NCBI GenBank assembly: GCA_002011415.1
Contig: MTNI01000086.1
Coordinates: forward strand, 750 to 6,325
Source of the DNA: Candidatus Acetothermia bacterium JdFR-47
Lineage (GTDB): Bacteria > Bipolaricaulota > Bipolaricaulia > Bipolaricaulales > Bipolaricaulaceae
Direction: 5' to 3'
DNA length: 5,576 bases
A model generated the notes under the pieces. That model saw only the letters and a list, made by a program, of their open reading frames with translations. It did not search any database and was not told the origin of the DNA. Positions 1 to 5,576 of this stretch are shown piece after piece (the first letter of the stretch is position 1; each line of letters opens with the position of its first letter). Both the position numbers and the translations under genes were made by a program.

Positions 1-2
1 GC

Positions 3-65
3 AAGCAATTTGACCCCGCTGTGGTGAAGGCCTTCTTGAAAGTCCTGGAAGAGGAAGGGAACTAA
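3..65 (+). CDS. C-terminal end of an HD-GYP domain protein (partial)
   Basis: The window opens inside a plus-strand gene that ends at TAA (63-65). The visible 20 residues are KQFDPAVVKAFLKVLEEEGN. The FDP-x-VV-x-AF-L pattern is the usual last helix of an HD-GYP c-di-GMP phosphodiesterase domain. The two complete HD-GYP proteins in this window end their domains the same way (HFDPQVVEAFL and LYDPKVVDACL). The catalytic part, any sensor or receiver domain and the start lie outside the window. By family knowledge the product would hydrolyse c-di-GMP, but with only the tail visible this rests on motif similarity. The gene converges with the arsC pseudogene that follows. A C-terminus from the wider HD phosphohydrolase group is the main alternative. 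Confidence 0.75.
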   Translation, partial: KQFDPAVVKAFLKVLEEEGN

Positions 66-78
66 TCTCCAAGTCTGC

Positions 79-471
79 GCTAAAGGCGCGGTCGATCCAG
101 TCGGCGGTCTCTTGCATGCCCTGCGGAATGCGGCGAGGTTCTTTCCTCATCCCCTTCCACCGCCGAGAGGCCGGGGAAGCCGCTGTGCAGGCACTCCTTG
201 CCCCCCGGGAAGAAGGGGTAGCCCCCACACGTGGTCGCACACGGTGACCACACATAGTCAAACTCCCGGACCCAAAAACCTCTCGAAGTGTTTTGGGACG
301 CTGGCCCAAGACGTCGCCCTCGAGCTCGACCATGCCCGCGCCAGCTAGTGGGTGAATCCCCTTTGGCTCAATCCCGGCGCTCGCGGCCTCGTAGCGGTCG
401 CAATACCAAACCCGAAGCGGCCACTTAGCCATTTGGGAAAGCTCTGCATTGTGGGTGCAGATGAAGAGCAT
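79..471 (-). pseudogene. arsC: Decayed arsenate reductase (ArsC, LMW-phosphatase type)
   Basis: No single frame is open, but joining the three minus-strand frames rebuilds an almost full-length ArsC of the low-molecular-weight tyrosine phosphatase fold. In order: MLFICTHNAELSQMAKW (from 471), SAGIEPKGIHPLA, LGQRPKTLREVFG, then after a shift REFDYV (about 268-251), VVTVCDHV in another frame (251-228), GGYPFFPGGKECLHSGFP (226-173), VEGDEE, NLAAFRRACK (140-111) and QETADWIDRAFS (114-79). About five frame switches are needed. The P-loop C-x5-R is also broken: the arginine expected after CTHNAE is leucine. Intact relatives reduce arsenate to arsenite using thiol cycling. The gene is divergent from the EamA transporter, and its 3' end lies 13 bp from the stop of the plus-strand HD-GYP gene. 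A related LMW phosphatase rather than a true ArsC is possible; loss of function is clear unless the read is error-ridden. Confidence 0.8.
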
Positions 472-718
472 CCGTCTTCGGGGAACGTTTCAAGGGAGAT
501 AAACCCGTGTAGTAGAAAATTTGCACTGATAACAACGCAAGCCCTCGCCTGTCAAAGAAACGGGGGCAGCGAAAACCGTAGCTAATGCTGCTAGGTCAAA
601 ACCCTTGATCCCTTGGGAGTGCCCCCACGATACAGAGGTATACTGAACGCCACATGATGGCCCCTGGAAGCCACGGACACTGCAGGAGACGAGTCTAAGA
701 CGATAAAATCAGAGCCGT

Positions 719-724
719 GAGAGG
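719..724 (+). promoter_or_regulatory. Ribosome binding site deciding the EamA transporter start
   Basis: GAGAGG at 719-724 is the only purine-rich Shine-Dalgarno-like stretch ahead of the transporter. It lies 11 bases before the ATG at 736 but only 2 bases before the in-frame TTG at 727. A 2-base spacing is too short for initiation, so the ATG is preferred and the first three residues (TTG ACG CTG) of the longer frame are probably untranslated. Confidence 0.5.
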
Positions 725-735
725 TATTGACGCTG

Positions 736-1812
736 ATGAAATGGTTTAACTACCGGCGTACTCTCGACGCAATTTTTGCGGCGATCTTGTTCGGCTTAAG
801 TGCTCCCCTGTCGAAATTACTCTTGAGCTCGATTGACCCGATCCCCTTAGCCTCCTTGCTGTACTTGGGAGCAGGGCTTGGTCTGGGTGCAGCTCTTCTT
901 TGGAGTGGGATTACAGGGAGAAGCGAGAGTACGGAAGCAAAGCTCGGACGGGAAGATATCCCCTGGCTTCTGCTAGCTACACTGACTGGCGGTGTGTTGG
1001 CTCCGATTCTCCTTCTCTACTGCTTAAGGTCAACGCCTGCGGTGACGGTATCGCTGCTGCTGAACTTCGAAGTGGTTGCGACTGCTCTCATTGCAGCTTG
1101 GATGTTTCGAGAGTTTGTGGGCTTAAGAACTTGGATAGCTATCGGTTTCATCACAATTGGCAGCGTCCTCCTGACTTTGGAGCCAACCGCGGTGCGGGGA
1201 GTTTCTATATCTGCCGTCCTCGTTCTTGCTGCATGTCTCATGTGGGGACTCGACAATAACCTGACGCGACTAATTTCCCTTAAAGATCCACGGCGGATCG
1301 TGGCTGTAAAGGGGCTGATCGCCGGAGGGTTTTCACTGGTGCTGGCTCTAATCCTTCGGAAGCCTTTCCCAAACGCCGGGTACATTGTGTTGGGATTACT
1401 ACTAGGTAGCGTGGGTTATGGGATCAGCATAGCCCTTTTCGTGCGTGCATTGCGCAACCTTGGGGCCTCGCGTACCGGAGCGCTTTTTGGAACTGCTCCA
1501 TTTATCGGTTCTGGGGCCTCTTTCCTACTATTTCGAGAGATCCCCAGTCTTCCGTTTTTTATTGCTTTTCCGTTAATGGTCGGGGGTGTGTTCCTGCTAT
1601 TTTGTGAACAGCACGCCCATGAGCATGTACACCACTCAATCACTCACGAACACGCACACCGCCATGACGATGGGCACCACGTGCATGAACATGTGGAGGG
1701 TCATACGTCCAGACTGATACACAGCCATCGCCACACCCATGAAAGGATCGCGCATAGCCATGAGCATCGCCCAGATGTTCATCACCGACATTTGCACACC
1801 TTTTCTTCCTAG
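736..1812 (+). CDS. EamA/DMT-family transporter with histidine-rich C-terminal tail
   Basis: A 358-residue inner-membrane protein of the drug/metabolite transporter superfamily with two EamA repeats. About ten hydrophobic helices are visible: roughly residues 12-30, 37-56, 75-95, 98-122, 131-147, 156-172, 190-207, 214-236, 244-264 and 271-290. The first repeat carries LLLNFEVVATALIAAWMFRE (109-126 region), the usual EamA helix-4 pattern. The second contains GALFGTAPFIGSGASFLLF. Residues 293-358 form a soluble tail with 25 histidines in 66 residues, in HxH and HH groups such as HEHAHRH and HSHRHTH, ending HHRHLHTFSS. Typical DMT exporters stop near 300 residues, so the tail is an addition. Histidine-rich segments in transporters usually bind Zn, Ni, Co or Cu, so a role in metal sensing or export is inferred; the substrate cannot be read from sequence. 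An alternative TTG start lies at 727. It is divergent from the arsC pseudogene and convergent with the Cache-HD-GYP gene. Confidence 0.9.
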   Translation: MKWFNYRRTLDAIFAAILFGLSAPLSKLLLSSIDPIPLASLLYLGAGLGLGAALLWSGITGRSESTEAKLGREDIPWLLLATLTGGVLAPILLLYCLRSTPAVTVSLLLNFEVVATALIAAWMFREFVGLRTWIAIGFITIGSVLLTLEPTAVRGVSISAVLVLAACLMWGLDNNLTRLISLKDPRRIVAVKGLIAGGFSLVLALILRKPFPNAGYIVLGLLLGSVGYGISIALFVRALRNLGASRTGALFGTAPFIGSGASFLLFREIPSLPFFIAFPLMVGGVFLLFCEQHAHEHVHHSITHEHAHRHDDGHHVHEHVEGHTSRLIHSHRHTHERIAHSHEHRPDVHHRHLHTFSS

Positions 1813-2048
1813 CATTGGCCCTGCTCCGGCACACATAGTGTTTGACGATTTGGGACCTCTTGGTAGGACCGGCTCCACTAACTACGGCCTATGTCCTTTC
1901 CCTCTGAGCACTTATGGCGTGCGGTCTCTCATAAAGCCAGCCTTATATTTCAACTCCACAATAATCGCTCTGGGGGTGAGTAGGGGATGTCTGTACCAAC
2001 AAGAAATTCTGGAAGCGCATATAGTGGGGACCTCGCTTTTCCCTCTTT

Positions 2049-3650
2049 TCAATCCGCAAAGGATTCGCTGATTCGGCGGAATTCCTCTTCGCAGCGTAGA
2101 AAAGCCTCTACCACCTGGGGGTCGAAGTGCCGACCGGCCGCATCTTTGATCCTCTTTACCGCCTCCTCGTGTGAAAGAGGTCCCTTATAGGGGCGCTTTG
2201 AGCGAATTGCATCGTAGGCGTCTGCCAAGGCGAAGATCCGCGCCTCGAGGGGGATTTCCTCCCCCTTCAGCCCGTCAAGATAGCCGGTTCCGTCGTAGCG
2301 CTCGTGGTGGTAGGCGCAGATGTTCCTCGCCATGATCAGGTACTGGTCCTTGAGGCCATACCTCTCGATCGCCCGACCCAGGATCTGGGCTCCTATGCGC
2401 ACGTGGTTCTTCATGACGCGCCACTCCTCATCGGTGAGCGGCCCCGGCTTCAGCAGAACAGCGTCGGGGATTCCAACCTTCCCGATGTCATGGAGCGGTC
2501 CGGCCAGAAGGAGGTCCGCGATGAACTCCTCGGTTATAACCACTCGATACCGCGGATCCTTTCGGAGCTCCCGGGCCAACAGGACGGAGTAGCGGCGTAC
2601 ACGTTCGAGGTGGTTAGCTGTTTCCTGATCCCGCTCCTCGGCGAGGAGAGCGAGCGCATGGATCATAGCCTCCTGGACATCAGCGAGCTTCCGGGCCCTT
2701 TTCAGGTGAATCGCGGTGGCGACCGAGGCCAAGCCCAGCGCCATGGCGAAGCTTACTATCACCCCAAAGGTCATCCTCAGGTACAAAGCATGCATGGGTG
2801 CATGGTCCACTTTCTTCGCAACCACCAACCGTCGACTGGGGTGGAGCTCGACCGCCTGGTAGAGAAGCAATTCATGTTTGCTCCCCTCCAAATGCATGAT
2901 CCCGCTTTCCCCTTCCAAAGGCAGAGCATCCTCACGAAAGTCGATCTCCCCCTGGGAGTTTAGACCGAACCGATACCCCTCTTCCGTTTGGATGAACATC
3001 CCGGAGGAAAGCAGGGTGAAAAGCTCCATCGCGTAGACGTTCAGAATCAGTATTCCCTTCTTTTTCCCTGTGGAATCAAAAAGAGGCGAGGCCAGGCGGA
3101 GCACAGGCACATATGGAACCTCCACTACCCCCTGCTCGATGTTGAGATCGAGGGGAGAAACGTAGATTTCACCTTTACCGAGCCTCATCGCCTCGGTGAA
3201 GTAATAGCGGTTGCCCTTGTATTGAAGTTCAGAGGGCGGCACGACCAACACGGTCCTGTCCTTTTTCCTATCAACGCGCACCACCTCCCAGCCGGAGGCT
3301 GCGATGATCCTTACCTGGTAATACTCCGGTCGGGGGGCGGCGAACCGGGCGAAAAGCTGCTCGACCTGGACAGCGGGATTACCAGCGGAAAAGCCTTCTT
3401 CCACGAACTCCGCTACCTCAGGCAGGTTTAGCAAAAGGACAAGATCCTTGGTGAAGTGATGGAAGTACCCCTGAATTGCGGTACTGACACGCTGAAGATC
3501 CTCCCTCTCCAGCTCAATCGCTTGGGCAACTTCTGCCTCATAGGCTCGCGAGGAAAAGAAGTAAAGGAGCGAGCCAAAGAGAACCAGAAGGGCCATTATG
3601 GCAACTATGAGACCCCAGTTCTGCTTAACCAGCCGGCGGGTGGAAGGCAT
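2049..3650 (-). CDS. Membrane Cache-domain sensor with HD-GYP phosphodiesterase domain
   Basis: A 533-residue signalling protein. Residues 13-33 form a first membrane helix. Residues 34-289 form an extracytoplasmic sensor resembling double-Cache/PDC domains, with EVVRVDRKK, RYYFTEAMRLGKGEIYVSP and a PVLRLASPLFD stretch near 182-192. A second helix spans about 292-314. A short linker leads directly to HD-GYP at about 328-520, without HAMP or PAS. Candidate metal ligands are present: H347, H387-D388 in LHDIGK, H416, H448-H449 and D477. KPGPLTDEEW and RPYKGPLS match the family. By family knowledge such domains hydrolyse c-di-GMP to pGpG or GMP in the cytoplasm, here presumably in response to a small external ligand. 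The signature GYP triplet is GYL (456-458), with CTT where CCT would give proline. A GGGGA stretch at 3663-3659 lies 8 bases before the ATG. The start is 27 bp after the stop of a GGDEF remnant, suggesting a former operon. Confidence 0.93.
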   Translation of the reverse strand: MPSTRRLVKQNWGLIVAIMALLVLFGSLLYFFSSRAYEAEVAQAIELEREDLQRVSTAIQGYFHHFTKDLVLLLNLPEVAEFVEEGFSAGNPAVQVEQLFARFAAPRPEYYQVRIIAASGWEVVRVDRKKDRTVLVVPPSELQYKGNRYYFTEAMRLGKGEIYVSPLDLNIEQGVVEVPYVPVLRLASPLFDSTGKKKGILILNVYAMELFTLLSSGMFIQTEEGYRFGLNSQGEIDFREDALPLEGESGIMHLEGSKHELLLYQAVELHPSRRLVVAKKVDHAPMHALYLRMTFGVIVSFAMALGLASVATAIHLKRARKLADVQEAMIHALALLAEERDQETANHLERVRRYSVLLARELRKDPRYRVVITEEFIADLLLAGPLHDIGKVGIPDAVLLKPGPLTDEEWRVMKNHVRIGAQILGRAIERYGLKDQYLIMARNICAYHHERYDGTGYLDGLKGEEIPLEARIFALADAYDAIRSKRPYKGPLSHEEAVKRIKDAAGRHFDPQVVEAFLRCEEEFRRISESFAD

Positions 3651-3677
3651 CGGGATAATCCCCCCAAGCCTTGGTGT

Positions 3678-3812
3678 TCATAGCCGAAGTGCAACGCTAG
3701 GGTTGTCCTTGCCTCGTCCTTTTGCACGGTACATGGCAAGCCCTATGAACTCATCTGCGTCTTCGTCGTCGGGGTAAATGACGGTTTCAATATTAAGGGA
3801 GCTTGTGGCTAC
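3678..3812 (-). pseudogene. C-terminal remnant of a GGDEF diguanylate cyclase
   Basis: Between the two minus-strand HD-GYP genes a short open frame encodes VATSSLNIETVIYPDDED, then ADEFIGL, AMYRAKGRGKDN and a final SVALRL before TGA (3680-3678). This matches the end of GGDEF domains, where a strand of the type T-x-S-x-G-x-A is followed by YPDD, the A-D-E-L helix and the very characteristic AMYRAK-x-x-GK-N/D. The central GGDEF signature and the rest of the catalytic domain are absent, and the usual ADE before AMYRAK appears deleted. With no start codon it cannot be an intact gene. Intact GGDEF enzymes make c-di-GMP from two GTP. The remnant stops 27 bp before the Cache-HD-GYP start, so a cyclase gene, or a GGDEF-ended fusion, probably once sat directly upstream. 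Confidence 0.75.
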
Positions 3813-3893
3813 CAACCACTGCTTCCACCGGCGCGTGTTTGTGCAAAGCCACAGGGGGGGTGGCTCAGAAAGCCGGTCTAGGAAAATGGCTGC

Positions 3894-5543
3894 CTACGCC
3901 TTTTTTTCGAACGCAAAACCCTGCTCAGCAAAGAGTGCCAGGCAAGCATCCACGACCTTGGGATCATAAAGGACGCCTTTTTTCTTTGATATTTCCTCGA
4001 GTGCTTTGTCTATGCCCAGGGCCGGCCGGTAGGGACGATGACAAGACATAGCCTCGACCACATCGGCCACGGCGAGGATCCGCGCCTCGAGGAGGATTTC
4101 CTCTCCTTTTAAACCCTGGGGATAGCCTGAGCCGTCCAGTCGTTCGTGATGCTGGAGCACAATTTCAGCGACCGGCCAGGGGAAGTCGATTTCCTTGAGG
4201 ATTCGGTAGCCTTCCTCGGGGTGAGTCTGGATGATCGCCCGCTCGGGCCCCGCAAGAGAACCTGGCTTGTTCAAGATGTCCGATGGCACTCTAACCTTGC
4301 CGATGTCGTGCAGGAGGGCCGCTACGCGCAGCCCCTCGATCCGCTCGCGAGGAAGCCCCATCTCGCGAGCGATTGCCACGGCGAGCTGGCTAACCCGACG
4401 TTGGTGACCAGCAGTGTAAGGATCGCGGATCTCCACCACTGTGGCGATGGCTTGAGCCACCCCACGGATGGTCCGCAGCACTTGCTCGTACCTCTGCCTC
4501 CTTTCCTCCTGAGCCTGAAACCGAGCAGTGATGTCCAGCAAAGTGCCGATGATAGCCGGGCGGCCCCGGTACACAGTATGGCGCCCCAAAACCTCACAGT
4601 AGATGACACTGCCATCCTTGCGCAGCCCCCGAAATGTGTAATGTGCCGATTTCGCTTCCCCCTCGAGACGAAGACGGATATGCTCCGCAACCCGGGGGCG
4701 GTCATCGGGGTGGGTCAGGTCCAGGGGTCCCAACTTGCCTATGAGTTCCTTGCGTCTGTAGCCAAAGAATTTTGCCAGCGCCGGATTGACATAGCGAAAC
4801 TTGCCGTCCTGTATTATGTACACCCCCGCTAATGACTTTTCCGTTATTGTTCGAAAACGCTCCTCACTCTCGCGTAGTGTCTCTTCGGCCTGCTTGTGCT
4901 CAGCAAGGTTCCTCAACCAACGCTGCAACTCCACTGCTGGACGATCACTACGCAGGAGTTCAGCCGGGGGGATGTAGTAAAGGTTCTCATAGACCTCGGT
5001 GCCGATAATGGCAATTGGGTGGGTACGAAGTACATTCAACAGCATTTCTGGGGAGAAACGGCGCCTGTCATACTGGCAAATGGCTAAGCACTTGCTGCGG
5101 GGGAAGAACTTGTTCAGCTTGGCCTCGTACTCGACGAGCCGCTCAGAGCCAGGCAGTCCCCGCAGTGCCCAGCTCATCTCACCTGTGACGCGCAGTGCGG
5201 GATAACCCTCAGCAAGGGCTTTCTCAGTCTCGGCCCGCAGGAGAGCGATCATCTCGTCTGGGTCAAAGACGCCGTCCCGCATACAGGCATCATCGCAGGT
5301 AAGAATCACCAGTTGGCCGCGGTCCAGGTAAGGTTCGGGGGCTAGACCATCATCGTGTAAATAGCTTAACACTGCCTCGGGGGTGCGGGTGTCCGCGATG
5401 TAGATCACCTTCTCTCCCCGTTCCAACCCCTGGCGCAGGAAGGGTGTGAGCACCGCCCGATGCTCCTTTTCTGTATCGTAGATCAAACAAAGGTGATCTC
5501 CGGGCTTCAGATCTGTGATGGCGGGACCAGGACGTGTGTGCAT
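3894..5543 (-). CDS. MEDS-PAS-HD-GYP signalling phosphodiesterase
   Basis: A 549-residue protein with no membrane helix, so probably cytoplasmic. Residues 8-193 form a MEDS domain (the DcmR-type sensory domain of methanogens and methylotrophs): GDHLCLIYDTEKEH (15-28), LRQGLERGEKVIYIAD, VTGEMSWALRG and CLAICQYDRRRFS. A short coiled region leads to a PAS domain at about 222-345 (SEERFRTITEKSLAGVYII, then YVNPALAKFFGYRR and LRKDGSVIYCE). The HD-GYP domain spans about 355-540 with a full signature: E371, H380, H412-D413 in LHDIGK, H441, H465-H466, intact GYP at 473-475 and D494. It should hydrolyse c-di-GMP under control of the MEDS and PAS inputs; their ligands are not evident. MEDS domains are known beside histidine kinase, HTH and HD-GYP outputs. 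The start is supported by a strong ribosome binding site. It is the first gene of the minus-strand block in this window, and its promoter lies beyond the right edge. The 71 codons after its TAG are open in the same frame. Confidence 0.94.
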   Translation of the reverse strand: MHTRPGPAITDLKPGDHLCLIYDTEKEHRAVLTPFLRQGLERGEKVIYIADTRTPEAVLSYLHDDGLAPEPYLDRGQLVILTCDDACMRDGVFDPDEMIALLRAETEKALAEGYPALRVTGEMSWALRGLPGSERLVEYEAKLNKFFPRSKCLAICQYDRRRFSPEMLLNVLRTHPIAIIGTEVYENLYYIPPAELLRSDRPAVELQRWLRNLAEHKQAEETLRESEERFRTITEKSLAGVYIIQDGKFRYVNPALAKFFGYRRKELIGKLGPLDLTHPDDRPRVAEHIRLRLEGEAKSAHYTFRGLRKDGSVIYCEVLGRHTVYRGRPAIIGTLLDITARFQAQEERRQRYEQVLRTIRGVAQAIATVVEIRDPYTAGHQRRVSQLAVAIAREMGLPRERIEGLRVAALLHDIGKVRVPSDILNKPGSLAGPERAIIQTHPEEGYRILKEIDFPWPVAEIVLQHHERLDGSGYPQGLKGEEILLEARILAVADVVEAMSCHRPYRPALGIDKALEEISKKKGVLYDPKVVDACLALFAEQGFAFEKKA

Positions 5544-5550
5544 TTGTGTG

Positions 5551-5558
5551 CCTCCTCT
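5551..5558 (-). promoter_or_regulatory. Strong Shine-Dalgarno of the MEDS-PAS-HD-GYP gene
   Basis: Read on the minus strand, AGAGGAGG occupies 5558-5551 and is followed by a 7-base spacer (CACACAA) and the ATG at 5543-5541. The near-perfect anti-16S complement and ideal spacing fix the start and suggest efficient translation, in contrast with the weaker site of the downstream Cache-HD-GYP gene. Confidence 0.8.
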
Positions 5559-5576
5559 TCCACACGGTCTGGCTTG

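Noticed and set aside
73..91. Short hairpin GCGC-loop-GCGC after the left-edge HD-GYP gene
   Set aside because: The stem is only about four base pairs and no T-run follows, so it is not a credible terminator.
112..585. Two small plus-strand ORFs (112-348 and 352-585)
   Set aside because: The first is proline- and arginine-rich with no family resemblance. Both overlap the minus-strand ArsC remnant, which explains the sequence better.
605..644. Candidate sigma-70 promoter for the transporter (TTGATC or TTGGGA with TATACT)
   Set aside because: TATACT at 639-644 is a good -10 match, but the -35 candidates are 20 or 28 bases away and a 17-base spacing gives no -35 match, so the call is not supportable.
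1612..1800. Possible DNA tandem repeat from CAC/CAT runs
   Set aside because: The periodicity comes from histidine codons in an open frame. The units differ in length and third base, so this is protein composition, not a DNA repeat array.
1636..1878. Minus-strand ORFs opposite the histidine tail
   Set aside because: They are the complement of repeated CAC/CAT codons, which read as Met, Val and Trp-like runs, and carry no independent coding signal.
1813..2048. Search for a terminator or small gene between the convergent transporter and HD-GYP genes
   Set aside because: Only weak inverted repeats such as GCAC/GTGC near 1909-1923 were seen, without a T-run. Reading both strands showed no recognisable protein remnant.
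2304..2963. Long plus-strand ORF (219 codons) antisense to the Cache-HD-GYP gene
   Set aside because: It lies wholly inside a well-supported gene, its translation resembles no domain, and a similar antisense ORF at 4146-4832 covers the other HD-GYP gene. Both follow from codon bias on the coding strand.
4146..4832. Plus-strand ORF (228 codons) antisense to the MEDS-PAS-HD-GYP gene
   Set aside because: No recognisable domain and no convincing ribosome binding site were seen; it is a shadow of the PAS/HD-GYP coding sequence.

Overview
The window is bacterial DNA of moderately high GC. It is dominated by c-di-GMP signalling genes of the HD-GYP phosphodiesterase family. It carries no rRNA, tRNA or other taxonomic marker. 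MEDS, PAS, Cache and HD-GYP modules together suggest an environmental bacterium rich in signal-transduction proteins, but I cannot name a phylum from this sequence.

Layout, left to right. (1) Bases 3-65 (+) are the last 20 codons of a gene whose C-terminus looks like the end of an HD-GYP domain. (2) Bases 79-471 (-) hold a heavily frameshifted arsenate reductase (ArsC, low-molecular-weight phosphatase fold) pseudogene, recognisable only by joining reading frames. (3) Bases 472-735 are non-coding, with no convincing promoter. (4) Bases 736-1812 (+) encode a ten-helix EamA/DMT-family transporter ending in a 66-residue tail with 25 histidines. (5) Bases 1813-2048 lie between convergent genes; I see no gene and no convincing terminator there. 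(6) Bases 2049-3650 (-) encode a membrane-anchored sensor with a Cache-like extracytoplasmic domain and a cytoplasmic HD-GYP domain whose GYP motif reads GYL. (7) Bases 3678-3812 (-) hold the C-terminal scrap of a GGDEF diguanylate cyclase, missed by ordinary ORF calling because it has no start codon. (8) Bases 3894-5543 (-) encode a soluble MEDS-PAS-HD-GYP protein with a strong ribosome binding site.

The minus-strand block reads, in transcription order, MEDS-PAS-HD-GYP, GGDEF remnant, Cache-HD-GYP. It looks like a former c-di-GMP operon that has lost most of its cyclase, leaving two predicted degrading enzymes with different inputs: a cytoplasmic MEDS/PAS signal and an extracytoplasmic ligand. 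With the left-edge fragment, parts of three HD-GYP genes occur within 5.6 kb. The transporter and the dead arsC are divergent neighbours and may be remains of a metal or metalloid resistance patch; that link is inference.

I see no mobile element, CRISPR array or clearly undescribed system. The most informative non-obvious signals are the two gene remnants, the histidine tail and the altered GYP motif.
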